64,000 bases of DNA from Alteromonas lipotrueiana. Its GTDB lineage: Bacteria > Pseudomonadota > Gammaproteobacteria > Enterobacterales > Alteromonadaceae. The stretch spans positions 1-64,000 of the forward strand of contig NZ_JAESDK010000019.1 of the NCBI RefSeq assembly GCF_019249245.1. The letters run 5' to 3'. Every line of letters starts with the position of its first letter. Within the stretch, counting starts at the first letter, position 1. Below, one piece after another: positions 1-9,014 of the stretch. The position numbers were made by a program, and so were the translations under genes. The notes below the pieces were generated by a model. It searched no databases. It was not told the DNA's origin and saw only the letters and a program-made list of their open reading frames with translations.

Positions 1-81
1 ATGGACGAAGGTCTGCGCTTTGCAATCCGTGAAGGTGGTCGTACTGTAGGTGCTGGTGTTGTTTCTAAGATTATGGATTAA
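1..81 (+). CDS. tuf: Elongation factor Tu, C-terminal end (partial)
   Basis: The window opens inside a gene whose last 26 residues (MDEGLRFAIREGG then RTVGAGVVSKIMD) are the very conserved C-terminal strand of EF-Tu domain 3. EF-Tu is the GTPase that brings aminoacyl-tRNA to the ribosome. The 5' part lies outside the window, so the internal ATG at position 1 is not the start. The stop codon is at 79-81 and is followed within 25 nt by a good intrinsic terminator. Gammaproteobacteria often have two tuf copies; which one this is cannot be told from here. Confidence 0.93.
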   Translation: MDEGLRFAIREGGRTVGAGVVSKIMD

Positions 82-103
82 TCTGAAACACCATTAGGTA
101 TCC

Positions 104-131
104 AAAAAAGGTCGCGTAAGCGGCCTTTTTT
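104..131 (+). terminator. Intrinsic terminator of tuf
   Basis: An A-run, the stem GGTCGC / GCGGCC (one G-U pair) with a GTAA loop, then a run of six T. It is placed just after the tuf stop codon. The same stem sequence is reused in the terminator at 30168-30191. Confidence 0.85.
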
Positions 132-279
132 ATTGCCTGTGTTCATACTACGTCGCTTGCGATAATGTTTGCTCTCGACTTTACTAGCTTGATTAGTTTT
201 TCGTTTTATTTCCAGATCTGCCTACGCTTATTTCCCGCTTTATCCTATCGAATTTAATACCATCCAGAGACCCGCAATG

Positions 280-298
280 TAGGGGGATCTACCTATAG
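280..298 (+). promoter_or_regulatory. Shared 20-bp promoter motif, copy A
   Basis: TAGGGGGATCTACCTATAGC begins at 280, exactly 73 nt before the ATG of the gene at 353. Near copies lie before the two subtilase genes (994-1012 on plus, 12540-12521 on minus). The consensus is TAGGGKGAWCTMCCYATAGC with partial dyad symmetry (TAGG...CCTA). I infer an operator or activator site. The rest of the 82-352 gap shows nothing else I can support. Confidence 0.5.
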
Positions 299-352
299 CG
301 TGCCATAAATTAATAGTGCAAAAATAAGGTAAATCGTTCCAGGTAAGACGCA

Positions 353-856
353 ATGAGATTCTTGGCTACCTTGTTATTCACACTTATGGCTACCTTTAGT
401 AGTCAGGCAGATTTTATAGAATATTCCTTCAATGAGCTCGAATTACAGAGCGAAAGCGGCGATTTCGCTTATGTAAAAGGCAGTGTTCGCTACGATTCAG
501 CACCAATAATTGACTTTAATAACTGGAGTGAACTCATTTTTCTGGTCACCATTAATGACAGTCAGTTTGACTTAGGTCCTGAGGATTTGAGTCAGATAAA
601 TATCGTCGATTTGGATGATTTAGTGTTTGGGGATGAGGATGATGAAGGCTTTTCTTTCGCGTTTTCACAAGATTATTCTTTGCATAGCGGCGCCGCGGCT
701 ATAGGTGAAGATACTTGTCTATTTACAGAACAACATCAATTCTGTGCTAATTCGCTGTTTGGTTTACAAAAAAGCCAGATAAGTGCCGATATCACAGCTC
801 CATGGACCGCGATATTGTTGTCTCCGTTAGCACTATTAGTTTGGCGTCGTCGCTAA
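353..856 (+). CDS. Small secreted protein with PEP-CTERM-like C-terminal tail
   Basis: 167 aa. The N-terminus (MRFLATLLFTLMATFSSQA) is a signal peptide, and the mature part is acidic with many Asp/Glu (about residues 80-105). Two Cys near residues 121 and 131 could form a disulfide. The last 20 residues, roughly PWTAILLSPLALLVWRRR, form a hydrophobic segment ending in three Arg, which is the architecture of PEP-CTERM or related exosortase-type sorting tails. The literal PEP motif is missing, so it may be a variant or only a C-terminal anchor. No enzyme motif is visible. The ATG is preceded by a weak AGGTAAG. A promoter motif shared with the two subtilases nearby suggests it belongs to the same regulon. 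Its function is unknown. Confidence 0.65.
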   Translation: MRFLATLLFTLMATFSSQADFIEYSFNELELQSESGDFAYVKGSVRYDSAPIIDFNNWSELIFLVTINDSQFDLGPEDLSQINIVDLDDLVFGDEDDEGFSFAFSQDYSLHSGAAAIGEDTCLFTEQHQFCANSLFGLQKSQISADITAPWTAILLSPLALLVWRRR

Positions 857-894
857 ATTATACTTTCGACGCTTCCGTTTTAAACGTCACTTGC

Positions 895-916
895 AGCGCA
901 TGGATGCGCTTTTTTC
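895..916 (+). terminator. Intrinsic terminator after the small secreted protein gene
   Basis: The stem AGCGCA / TGCGCT with a TGGA loop is followed by TTTTTC, 39 nt after the stop codon at 856. Confidence 0.7.
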
Positions 917-993
917 TTTGGCTCAAAATTCTTTCATCTTCCATAAACCTACCGCTTCCACTTAATTCGAACCTGTTAATAAAAAGTTATTAA

Positions 994-1012
994 TAGGGGG
1001 AACTCCCCATAG
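994..1012 (+). promoter_or_regulatory. Shared 20-bp promoter motif, copy B
   Basis: TAGGGGGAACTCCCCATAGA begins at 994, 73 nt before the start of the subtilase gene at 1067, the same distance as copy A to its gene. It contains the inverted repeat GGGGnnnnCCCC. A further half-like element ATAGGGTAATCAC lies at about 1039-1051. It is probably bound by a regulator of the adjacent signalling cluster (inference). Confidence 0.5.
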
Positions 1013-1066
1013 AGCCCGCCACTTAAGTGCGAAATACTCATAGGGTAATCACGACTGAGGTTTATT

Positions 1067-3526
1067 ATGACTTTTTCTACTAAACACACCCTAATAGCTG
1101 CTGCGGTAGCTTTGTCTCTTCCTGCGAGTAACGCTTTCGCAAAAACATTTGATAACACACTAGCAGATGCGTTAGACGCCGCACCGCTAGAACTTCAACA
1201 GGTTATTGTTACTTTCGAGGGTAACAGCGCCGCTACCCCTGAACAGTTAAACGCGATTAAAGCCTTAGGCATTGATACCGGAGTAAGTATGCGGTCATTG
1301 CCTATTGTAGGTGTACTTGCCACCAGGGACCAGGTTGAAGCATTGTATCAGCGAGACGATGTTGTCTCGGTATGGAATAACGATAAACTAATTCTTGAAA
1401 ATCACGAATCCACTCAAATAACGGGAGTCCAGTCGTTACGGGCGGACAAAAATCTACGTAATCAGGGTATTCCATTTTCAGGACGCGGCGTAGGTGTCGT
1501 GGTGAACGACTCTGGAGTTGATGGTACCCATTCAGACCTGGCTTTTGATGATCACGTTGTGCAAAATGTCATGGCGCAGCTCAATCTTGCCAGCTTTTCA
1601 GACCTGTTACCCATTACCTACCAGGAAGATGTAGCCAATACCGATATTGGCGGTGGCCACGGGACCCATGTGGCGGGTACAGTAGGTGGTAATGGCGCGA
1701 AAAGCAGTGGCCTGCACGCCGGTGTAGCTCCGGGTGCTGATATAATTGGGTACGGTTCGGGAGCCGGGCTGTTTATATTAGATACGTTAGGTGGTTTTGA
1801 CTATGCCTTAACGCATCAATATGACTATAACATTCGGGTTATCTCAAACTCGTTCGGTAACACCGGTGATGTTGGTACAGAGTTTAATCCAGATGATCCG
1901 ACAAATATTGCCACCAAGGCTTTAGCAGACCGAGGCATTATTACCGTTTTCTCAGCTGGTAATTCAGGACCGGGAGAATCTACCATCACGGGTAACTTTA
2001 AAAAGGCGCCGTGGGTAGTGACTGTCGCCGCCGGAAACAAAAAGGGTAAGCTGGCTGATTTCAGTTCCCGGGGCGTAGACGGCAAAGGCGGTGAGGTTGT
2101 AGTCGATGGCGAGGTATACCATTGGAAAGACCAGCCATCTATCACCGCGCCTGGCGTTGACGTAATATCGGCTCGCGCTTCCACCTCAAGTTTGGGTGGC
2201 TTGAGCGCTTCAAACGATGCTGAAATGATTGAACCACAACACCTGCCTTTTTATACTGTATCAAGCGGTACCTCTATGGCTGCACCACATATTTCAGGTG
2301 TCGTGGCTTTAATGCTTGAGGCAGACAATTCTTTACAATGGCGGGACGTTAAGCACATCTTGCAACAAACCGCTACGCCTATGGCCGGAATGCAGGAGTG
2401 GGAAGTCGGTGCTGGCTATGTGAACGCCCACGCCGCAGTTAATGCGGTTGTTAACGGTGTCGAGGTTTACGGCGATACAGTGAAGCTAAACCGAAACTTC
2501 AACGCTTTTGCTAATGTTAGTGAAGGCGACAGCTTTACTCTGACAACCACTTACCTACCGGCAGGTGAATCACCCACCGAGACCTTCAATGTCGGTGACA
2601 ATGTGTCAATGGTCGTTGCCAGTGCGTCTATTGAAACTGCTACTGCGTTTGTACTGGAAGATCCGGCCGGCAATCGTTACGGTAGCGGCATAGGCCTGCC
2701 AGTTTTGGGTTCATCAGTAGGTACAGCGGCGCCGGGTATGGCAGGTACCTGGAAACTTTACAGTCGTGGGGTAGGAAGCCTTAGCGGTGTGTCGCTGGAC
2801 CCATTAGGTGTGACCAATGGTATTGGTGTACCTGGCTCTAACGATGTGAATATACGTCTGTTGGAAACCTCGGGCTATACCGGTATAGATGACACCGAAA
2901 ATCATCCGGCGCGTGCGTTTGTTGAATACGTGGTGAGCCACAACTTAATGGATGCGAAGAACAAAGGCTTTAAACCCGATGCTTCGTTTAAAATGAAAGA
3001 TTTAGCAGACACATTGTCACTTAGTGCTAATGTACGCCAGTCATTGGCGGGTAACAGCAGTAACTTTTTTGATGTTAACTCGCGCTTTGCAGCGGCAGTA
3101 AATTCAGCGACAACTCAAGGCTCGGTACTCAGCGATTTAACTCAAAGCAATGATGCTCTTATTCAGGTTGAAGGTTCACAGGTTTTCGGGTCTAAAGATT
3201 CGGTGTCGCGTGAAGCAATGGCCTATTCGATGGTGCAGGCATTAGGATTACAGTCGCAAGCTAAAGGATTTAACCCTGATGATAAAATTGTCGCGGTGGT
3301 CTTTGGTGAAGCGGTTGAGGTTGAAGATACTGATCAGGTAGCTCCGCATCTACGTGGCTATGTGCAGCAGGCGGTCGCTGCTGGGTTGATTCAGGTAGAA
3401 GTTGAAGTTTCGCAGGGGCAGTTTGATCTGGAGCCCACACTTAAAGCTTACTTCAACCCTGATAACACGGTAACTCGCGCAGAAGCTGCATTTATTGTTA
3501 CCCAGTTTCATCAGCTCAACCAGTAA
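1067..3526 (+). CDS. Secreted S8 (subtilisin-family) serine protease with SLH-like C-terminus
   Basis: 819 aa. A signal peptide ends near AFA-KT (residue 26), and an inhibitor I9-like propeptide region (about 40-105) follows. The catalytic triad is visible: Asp148 in VVVNDSGVDG, His198 in GGGHGTHVAGT and Ser403 in SSGTSMAAPH, with the oxyanion-hole Asn in SAGNSGPG. The C-terminal third carries two stretches like SLH repeats: around NLMDAKNKGFKPDASF and near the end around AYFNPDNTVTRAEAAF. SLH modules usually attach proteins to the cell surface, so the enzyme may be surface-held. It is closely similar over its whole length to the minus-strand protease at 9942-12425. The start at 1067 follows GAGGTTTATT. 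It is convergent with the response regulator gene. The substrate is unknown. Confidence 0.9.
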   Translation: MTFSTKHTLIAAAVALSLPASNAFAKTFDNTLADALDAAPLELQQVIVTFEGNSAATPEQLNAIKALGIDTGVSMRSLPIVGVLATRDQVEALYQRDDVVSVWNNDKLILENHESTQITGVQSLRADKNLRNQGIPFSGRGVGVVVNDSGVDGTHSDLAFDDHVVQNVMAQLNLASFSDLLPITYQEDVANTDIGGGHGTHVAGTVGGNGAKSSGLHAGVAPGADIIGYGSGAGLFILDTLGGFDYALTHQYDYNIRVISNSFGNTGDVGTEFNPDDPTNIATKALADRGIITVFSAGNSGPGESTITGNFKKAPWVVTVAAGNKKGKLADFSSRGVDGKGGEVVVDGEVYHWKDQPSITAPGVDVISARASTSSLGGLSASNDAEMIEPQHLPFYTVSSGTSMAAPHISGVVALMLEADNSLQWRDVKHILQQTATPMAGMQEWEVGAGYVNAHAAVNAVVNGVEVYGDTVKLNRNFNAFANVSEGDSFTLTTTYLPAGESPTETFNVGDNVSMVVASASIETATAFVLEDPAGNRYGSGIGLPVLGSSVGTAAPGMAGTWKLYSRGVGSLSGVSLDPLGVTNGIGVPGSNDVNIRLLETSGYTGIDDTENHPARAFVEYVVSHNLMDAKNKGFKPDASFKMKDLADTLSLSANVRQSLAGNSSNFFDVNSRFAAAVNSATTQGSVLSDLTQSNDALIQVEGSQVFGSKDSVSREAMAYSMVQALGLQSQAKGFNPDDKIVAVVFGEAVEVEDTDQVAPHLRGYVQQAVAAGLIQVEVEVSQGQFDLEPTLKAYFNPDNTVTRAEAAFIVTQFHQLNQ

Positions 3527-3530
3527 CCCT

Positions 3531-3557
3531 ATTAAAAGCTTAATTGTAGCTTTTAAT
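3531..3557. terminator. Bidirectional terminator between convergent genes
   Basis: Perfect 10-bp arms ATTAAAAGCT and AGCTTTTAAT with a 7-nt loop sit between the subtilase stop (3526) and the stop of the response regulator (3562). The A/T-rich arm ends give U tracts in both directions. Confidence 0.75.
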
Positions 3558-3561
3558 TTAC

Positions 3562-4200
3562 CTACTCTAACAGGCCGGCTTTGCCGGCCATTCTTACTAA
3601 CTCAGCTGAACTTTTTAAATTAAGCTTTTTATAAATATTGCTGCGATGATTTTCAGCCGTCTTCAAGCTCATCGATAGAAGCTCGCCTATTTGCTTACTG
3701 GTATTGCCAGCTGCCACCAAAAAGAAAACCTCGCGCTCGCGACGGGTCAATACACTTAAAGGGTTAATATGGGTCTCGGCCGCAGGATCTGCCGATGGCT
3801 GCTTTTGAGGAAAACATGTGCGCCCGCCGGCTACTGTTTTAATTGCGGCGACCAAGGTTTCCTGAGAAGACTCTTTTAAAATGTAGCCTTTCGCTCCCGC
3901 CGCTTGCATGGCTTCCACATATTCAATTTCATTATGCATAGACAATACTAAAATTTTTGCATTGCTACGCTGGGTAAGAATTTTATCGATGGCCACCAAA
4001 CCACTCATTCGGGGCATTGAAATATCCATCAAGATAACATCGGCGGGCTGATGCAATACAACGTCTACCAGCTCAAGCCCGTCAGCGCACTCACCCACAA
4101 TCTCAAAGTGTTCTTCAGCCCGTAACATCGTTGCAATACCCTGGCGCATCAGAGCATGGTCATCTGCAATAATTATTTTTGTGGTTGTATTGTTTGTCAT
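3562..4200 (-). CDS. NarL/FixJ-type response regulator
   Basis: 212 aa. The receiver domain (about 8-123) has the acidic pocket IIADDH, the phospho-acceptor Asp in VILMDISMPRMSG (about residue 60), the Ser/Thr in VLSMHN and Lys in YILKESS. A LuxR-type helix-turn-helix follows (about 148-205: LTRREREVFFLVAAGNTSKQ). It overlaps the upstream histidine kinase by 4 nt (ATGA), so the two are translationally coupled and surely partners. It is the last gene of the minus-strand train containing the Ser/Thr kinase and FHA protein. Its DNA target is unknown; the three copies of the 20-bp motif before the proteases and the small secreted protein are the obvious candidates. Confidence 0.93.
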   Translation of the reverse strand: MTNNTTTKIIIADDHALMRQGIATMLRAEEHFEIVGECADGLELVDVVLHQPADVILMDISMPRMSGLVAIDKILTQRSNAKILVLSMHNEIEYVEAMQAAGAKGYILKESSQETLVAAIKTVAGGRTCFPQKQPSADPAAETHINPLSVLTRREREVFFLVAAGNTSKQIGELLSMSLKTAENHRSNIYKKLNLKSSAELVRMAGKAGLLE

Positions 4201-4889
4201 AAAGGTACCGTAACAATGGTTCTTGTGCCCTTACCGGGCGCGCTTTCTAAGGTTAACGTCGCATCAAACGCTTTTACTCTATCCGCGATGCTGGCTAAAC
4301 CTATACCGGGTGTAATCAGGGCTTTATCAAAACCTTTGCCATTATCTACAATCTCTAAGCGGACCACGTTATGATGTCCGGTCAGCATTAGCTTAATAAG
4401 GCTCGCTTGCGCATGTTTCACGCTATTTGTAAGAGACTCCTGAGCAATTCGGAACAATAACACATTAATCTCTTTATCTAGTTGCAGCGGAAAATCGATA
4501 GCGCAATGATATTCAATATCTTCATGCTCCAATAAACTTCTACATAGCCACTTTAATGCGGGTTTAAGTCCAAGGTCATCTAAAATTGTTGGACTCATTA
4601 AACGTGATAATTGTCGAACATCTGCCAGTGCCATTTCGGCAATACTGTACAGCTCAGATAGCCCTGGGTCCGTGGCAGCTAAATCATCCAAACGGCGGGT
4701 AAGGCCGGTAAGTAACTGACCTACACCGTCGTGAAGCTCGCGGGACAATCGCGCCTTTTCAGCTTCTTGTTGCGCCCAAAGTCGTTTGGCAAGACCGGTA
4801 AGCGAAGCCTGTTCACCATCTAAACGTTTTTTTAACGACAGCTGTAATGCGCGTATCGATTCTAATTGCTGCTCATACGAATTATTCAA
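4197..4889 (-). CDS. NarX-type histidine kinase without sensor domain
   Basis: 230 aa from the TTG at 4889, which overlaps the stop of the Ser/Thr kinase gene by 8 nt. The open frame runs further upstream, but those residues are not protein-like and overlap the kinase gene by 268 nt, so I reject a longer start. An N-terminal coiled-coil-like segment (about 5-50) leads to a HisKA_3 domain with the phospho-acceptor His in ARLSRELHDGVGQLL. The HATPase domain has the N-box AQESLTNSVKHA, DNGKGFD and GIGLASIADR. No transmembrane or PAS/GAF segment is present, so the input must come from a partner. The genetic overlap suggests that partner is the membrane Ser/Thr kinase/TPR protein. Confidence 0.85.
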   Translation of the reverse strand: MNNSYEQQLESIRALQLSLKKRLDGEQASLTGLAKRLWAQQEAEKARLSRELHDGVGQLLTGLTRRLDDLAATDPGLSELYSIAEMALADVRQLSRLMSPTILDDLGLKPALKWLCRSLLEHEDIEYHCAIDFPLQLDKEINVLLFRIAQESLTNSVKHAQASLIKLMLTGHHNVVRLEIVDNGKGFDKALITPGIGLASIADRVKAFDATLTLESAPGKGTRTIVTVPL

Positions 4890-7800
4890 GATAGGTCTCT
4901 TGGTAACGTTGGATATGCTCTTCTGACATCTGCCCAAACCAGTCTGACAGCAACTGCTGCTGTTGAAGCTCGCTTCCCGGCACAGCCTGATAATAAAGAT
5001 GGTTTCTCCAATAACCAGGATGAACCGCAAGTTGTTGCTCAAGCCGGCTTTGGCTGGTCTCATCACCCATAATCGCGTGTAAATACAACCACTGCAGATG
5101 GGTCTGGTAAAAAACAGGCCGTTGTAACTTATTTGCCTTTTGCATGGCAAGGCTGTCGATAGGTAACGAAAAGCGTTCTTGCATATCCAGAAGTATTTTC
5201 AACTCGATATGTGTGGGCATATTGGTGGTATTAACCAGTTGCTGATAGGTGGGATGAGTCTGGCTTACCTTTTTTTCCAAATGATGTGAGCGTGCTAAAT
5301 TTAGCCAGTTATACACCTGACGTTGCTCAACGTTTGCTTGCGTTATTGATGGCTTAAGCCGGTCCAGTTCGGCATTCAGACATACCCAATCAGCTGTTTT
5401 TAAGCAAATTTCAGCCATCCACAGCTGACTTTCTACCAGGGCTTTAGAGTCATCTTTATCATCAGCAAGTTGCTGAGCTGCCAAAGTATGCTCGTGGGCA
5501 TTATTTAAATCACCTTTGGCAAAATGAAGATAGCTAAGTAACAAATGCTGGTAAAGGCGCTCCTGACCCAACTCATCGGTAATTTGATTGGTTAGCATGC
5601 CTAACTGTCTTGTAGCTACCGTATTGTCGCCTTTTACAAGGCGCAAATGGATCAAATTTTGTTGGGTTCTGAGTCTGTGATTTTGATCGTTGTTGCGGGT
5701 AAAAAGCGTTAACGCTTGCTGCCAGTAAATTTCAGCTAATGCAATGTCACCTATCAAAAAGTGCATATAGGCAACATTGCTCATACTTTCAGCCTGACGC
5801 TGGGTATCTGGCATTCGCACCCGTAAATCCAGTCCCTGCTTGTAGTATCTTAAAGCATTGGGATATTGCCCCTGTTCTTCATACAAAAAGCCCAAAGTAT
5901 CTAAAATATGTGCCTGCTCGGTCTGGTTTTGTTGAGCCTCTACTAGCGTCAGGGCTTCCTGAAGACTTTGTTCGGCTAGTTCAAAACCTCCCTGAATAGA
6001 GGCAGCAATAGCGAGATTTGCCAGTGTTTTTGCCCGTTCTTCGGGATAGGTTTTGGCATTTCTCAGTGCTAAAGCATCTTCAAAATACCGTTGAGCCGAT
6101 TCATATTCGGCCAGCCGCAGGTGCGCAATTCCAAAGGCGTTTAATACCAGACTTTCGCCCTGATGATCTTTGGCCCGCCGAAAGGCAACCAAAGCTTTGG
6201 TTAGCGTTTGATCTAATGCCGTTGAAATTTCACCCTGTATTATTTGTAAGCGGGCCAGCTCAAACAGTAAGTGACCGTTTTGGGGCTGCAAAGTAAGCGC
6301 TTGCCGGTAATCACTTTCAGCGGCGCTTAAATTATTAGCCCAATGATGGATGTCTGCCCGTATCGCCAACAAGTTTGGACGATTGGGAAATGACTCAATC
6401 AAAGCATTAATACTTTGTTGCGCCAGGGGTAAGTCGTTGTCAAGTTTAGCTTGTAACAACCGGCCCTGAAGTTTCCAGTACACGTGCAAATCTGGAAAAC
6501 GCCCTAGCGTTTCTAACGCTTGCCTGCTTTTGGCGATATTATTATTGTTGAAAGCCTGTTCGGCGATAGCGAGCCAGGTGCCTGGGTAGTCCGGGGCGCG
6601 TTCTTCAAGCAATTGCAAAGGGGCGCTGTTATCGGCGGTCTGTAGAGAAGTGTCGATATTGTCCAGTGCGGCTAAATACGATAGGTCTGGTAATTTCACC
6701 GGTGTCGACAGTTTTTTAAAAAGAGTATCAATCAGCTGTTTTGAAAATTCTTCCAGGTACTGTGATAACTGGTCTGAAGCAACTTCCTGAGTAAGGGTGA
6801 AAATGACCTCGTCCGCGGGCATCTGCAATACATTAGCATGCAATAAATAGCGGCCGGTATTTGCGGGGGTAAGCTCTAACGTGATAACGATATCTGCGGC
6901 TAAATTAGAGGCTAAGTTAATTCTGTCCTGTTTATCTGTTAATGGTTGTAACGCAAGGTTTTGCTGAAGCTGCTGTGTGCTGTGGGCCGAAATTAACGCC
7001 AAATCGGGATGCAATGACATGGGATAACGCAACAGGGTTGTCATTGTTTTTAGTAAGGGGTACTGGTTGTCGTGTAGCAGAGTTATTTGCAGAGTTTTAT
7101 CGGGCAGAGCAGGCGGAGCATTATTATATTCAGACTCTACAAAAAGTGTAATTATTGCCACCAGTGCTATTACGGCTGCACCGATGCCAACATAAACACT
7201 CGCTTTCCCTGAGCCAGGTTTTATGTTTTCTAAAACCTGGCTTAGCTTAGGTCGACGTTCAGGGTGCTTATGCATTAACTGCGAATTGTATCGGCGCGCT
7301 CGCAATAGCCACAAATAATAAAAAAACGAACGGCGTTTTGGGGTTACCGTTGTCAAGACTTCGTGCAGCACGACACCAGCGCTATAAGTATCTGACTGTA
7401 GCGTCGATATGCCACTGTCAATCACCTCTGGTGCCGCGTATTGTCGGTTTCCGCTGGTTTGATGATGCGTATCCACCGTATGGCCTATCCCAAAATCAAT
7501 GAGCATCAGCCGGTCTTCGTCAGTAATCAAAATATTGTCTGGTTTTATGTCACCATGATGAATTCCAGCTGTCTGACACGCCAGTACCGCTTCTAACAAA
7601 TCCAGGCGCCATTGTTCGTATTGCTGTGGACGGGTAGAGCGCAAAAGCCTTTCGTTTAAGGGCAGGCCCGAGACCAACTGCATAGTGAAAAAAGCATTTT
7701 CGCCATCAGCAAATACATCGTGTACCCGAATAATATTACTGTGCTGAATTTTACGGGCAACAAGTACTTCGTTGCGCAAAGTTTGCATTTGATGGGGATT

Positions 7801-8013
7801 AGCGGCGGCGCCGATAAGTAACTTTATAGCTACTTCGATGTTCAGAAGCTCATCATGAGCACGGTAGACCGTTGCCTGCGCGCCATTACCTAGCGGTGAA
7901 AGAATACGAAAGCGGTCTGCCAGCATTGATTGGCAGGCAAGAGTCGTATCTGAATGTAGCTGTTCAGTGTCTGATGTATTGGGTGTGGACGGTAAAGCAA
8001 AAGGCCCGCTCAC
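4882..8013 (-). CDS. Membrane Ser/Thr protein kinase with TPR C-terminal region
   Basis: 1043 aa from a GTG start behind GAGGTAGATAT. The N-terminal Hanks-type kinase domain (about 35-265) appears active: glycine loop LGNGAQATVY, lysine in EVAIKLL, catalytic loop HHGDIKPDN, DFG in LMLIDFGIGH and AAPEVI. One transmembrane helix follows (about 275-293, YVGIGAAVIALVAIITLF). Next comes a region reminiscent of the periplasmic part of CadC-like or cyclase-TPR proteins, then many TPR units (about 450-960, e.g. LNAFGIAHLRLAEYESAQRY, LDTLGFLYEEQGQYPNALRY). The kinase is cytoplasmic and the TPR part predicted periplasmic. It overlaps the histidine kinase gene downstream; upstream is an FHA protein, the usual reader of phospho-Thr. 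Substrates and signal are unknown. Confidence 0.9.
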   Translation of the reverse strand: MSGPFALPSTPNTSDTEQLHSDTTLACQSMLADRFRILSPLGNGAQATVYRAHDELLNIEVAIKLLIGAAANPHQMQTLRNEVLVARKIQHSNIIRVHDVFADGENAFFTMQLVSGLPLNERLLRSTRPQQYEQWRLDLLEAVLACQTAGIHHGDIKPDNILITDEDRLMLIDFGIGHTVDTHHQTSGNRQYAAPEVIDSGISTLQSDTYSAGVVLHEVLTTVTPKRRSFFYYLWLLRARRYNSQLMHKHPERRPKLSQVLENIKPGSGKASVYVGIGAAVIALVAIITLFVESEYNNAPPALPDKTLQITLLHDNQYPLLKTMTTLLRYPMSLHPDLALISAHSTQQLQQNLALQPLTDKQDRINLASNLAADIVITLELTPANTGRYLLHANVLQMPADEVIFTLTQEVASDQLSQYLEEFSKQLIDTLFKKLSTPVKLPDLSYLAALDNIDTSLQTADNSAPLQLLEERAPDYPGTWLAIAEQAFNNNNIAKSRQALETLGRFPDLHVYWKLQGRLLQAKLDNDLPLAQQSINALIESFPNRPNLLAIRADIHHWANNLSAAESDYRQALTLQPQNGHLLFELARLQIIQGEISTALDQTLTKALVAFRRAKDHQGESLVLNAFGIAHLRLAEYESAQRYFEDALALRNAKTYPEERAKTLANLAIAASIQGGFELAEQSLQEALTLVEAQQNQTEQAHILDTLGFLYEEQGQYPNALRYYKQGLDLRVRMPDTQRQAESMSNVAYMHFLIGDIALAEIYWQQALTLFTRNNDQNHRLRTQQNLIHLRLVKGDNTVATRQLGMLTNQITDELGQERLYQHLLLSYLHFAKGDLNNAHEHTLAAQQLADDKDDSKALVESQLWMAEICLKTADWVCLNAELDRLKPSITQANVEQRQVYNWLNLARSHHLEKKVSQTHPTYQQLVNTTNMPTHIELKILLDMQERFSLPIDSLAMQKANKLQRPVFYQTHLQWLYLHAIMGDETSQSRLEQQLAVHPGYWRNHLYYQAVPGSELQQQQLLSDWFGQMSEEHIQRYQETYLE

Positions 8014-8169
8014 ATATCTACCTCATTACCTGTATTTATTCAGCAGCCCTCCTGTGCTGATAAATGCGTGCGATAACTAAGCTTCTAGTCTTTTCCGTCG
8101 ACTACGCCGCTGTAAATCGACCTTTGCTTTTCTTAAGTTTAGGCTCGACGCCAAAAGTGTACCAGCAGA

Positions 8170-9003
8170 CTAAACATTAGCAAGCTGGGAAATTTCATGT
8201 TCAATATTGTGATATATCAGCCGCAAAGACAAAAGGTTAGCCAATTTTCGCGCAAAGGCGACATCAGTTTGCGAAAAATAACCCCGCTGTTCTAATGAGT
8301 CCGCATACAATACACCAATCAGGCTATTCTCAACGTGCAACGGCACAGCTAAAGCGGCCTTAATCTGGTGCCTTATAACACTATGCTGAGAAGCCATTTG
8401 TGCGTCGCCCGCCAGACTTCCGATCGCCAGTACTTCGCGCTGTGCCAGACATTGGTTGATAAACGTGCGGCTACCGGTAAAACCCTCTTCCTGCATCCAC
8501 GGTAAAAAGCCTAAGGGTTGATGGTGACTATTATCTTTGTTAACCAGGACTACCGCCGCGCGTTCGCAGCCTAGCGACTGCTGAAGACATTGCTGTGCTA
8601 AAGCTAATAAAGCCTGAGTATCAGCACACTGCTGAAACTGTATTGTATGACGAAACAGTTGTTTATCCTGCCAAACTTTTTTACTGTCAAGTCGAACCAC
8701 ATCCAGGTTTTGAAGTGGGGTGAACCGACATGCTACAGGGCCCAGTAAAATTGTTCGGGACTGCTTGATAGTCAGATTAGAAACCGCCGCACCCTGGACA
8801 AAGCAGCCAGACGAACTGGTATCGTTTAGGGCCCAGCTGGCATCGTTTTCTGCATTTAAACGGGCATGAAGCCGCGACACCTGAGGATGATCAATAATAA
8901 TGTCTGCATCGCCAGAACGACCTATATGATATGGACGTCCCTCATAAAGAAGATGCTCAAATACCGAACCGTCAGGCTGAGTGAACGCAACTTGTAAGGG
9001 CAT
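8170..9003 (-). CDS. FHA-GAF domain protein
   Basis: 277 aa. The N-terminal FHA domain (about 22-95) has the phosphothreonine-binding signature YHIGRSGDADIII then VSRLHARL and SSSGCFV. The C-terminal GAF domain (about 125-265) resembles those that precede PAS or GGDEF modules (AALAVPLHVENSLIGVLYAD), but nothing catalytic follows. The start at 9003 has GGAG 9 nt upstream. It lies 11 nt after the secreted-protein gene (9015-9857) and 156 nt before the Ser/Thr kinase gene. It is most likely a phospho-dependent adaptor for that kinase, with the GAF domain adding a small-ligand input or dimerisation. This pairing is inferred from context. Confidence 0.88.
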   Translation of the reverse strand: MPLQVAFTQPDGSVFEHLLYEGRPYHIGRSGDADIIIDHPQVSRLHARLNAENDASWALNDTSSSGCFVQGAAVSNLTIKQSRTILLGPVACRFTPLQNLDVVRLDSKKVWQDKQLFRHTIQFQQCADTQALLALAQQCLQQSLGCERAAVVLVNKDNSHHQPLGFLPWMQEEGFTGSRTFINQCLAQREVLAIGSLAGDAQMASQHSVIRHQIKAALAVPLHVENSLIGVLYADSLEQRGYFSQTDVAFARKLANLLSLRLIYHNIEHEISQLANV

Positions 9004-9014
9004 TGCGTTACTCC

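Noticed and set aside
802-993. Small plus-strand frame overlapping the end of the gene at 353
   Set aside because: It covers the terminator at 895-916 and has no RBS or motif.
4890-5150. N-terminal extension of the histidine kinase frame
   Set aside because: It would overlap the Ser/Thr kinase gene by 268 nt, the composition is not protein-like (many Cys, Arg), and the TTG at 4889 fits the overlap pattern of coupled genes.
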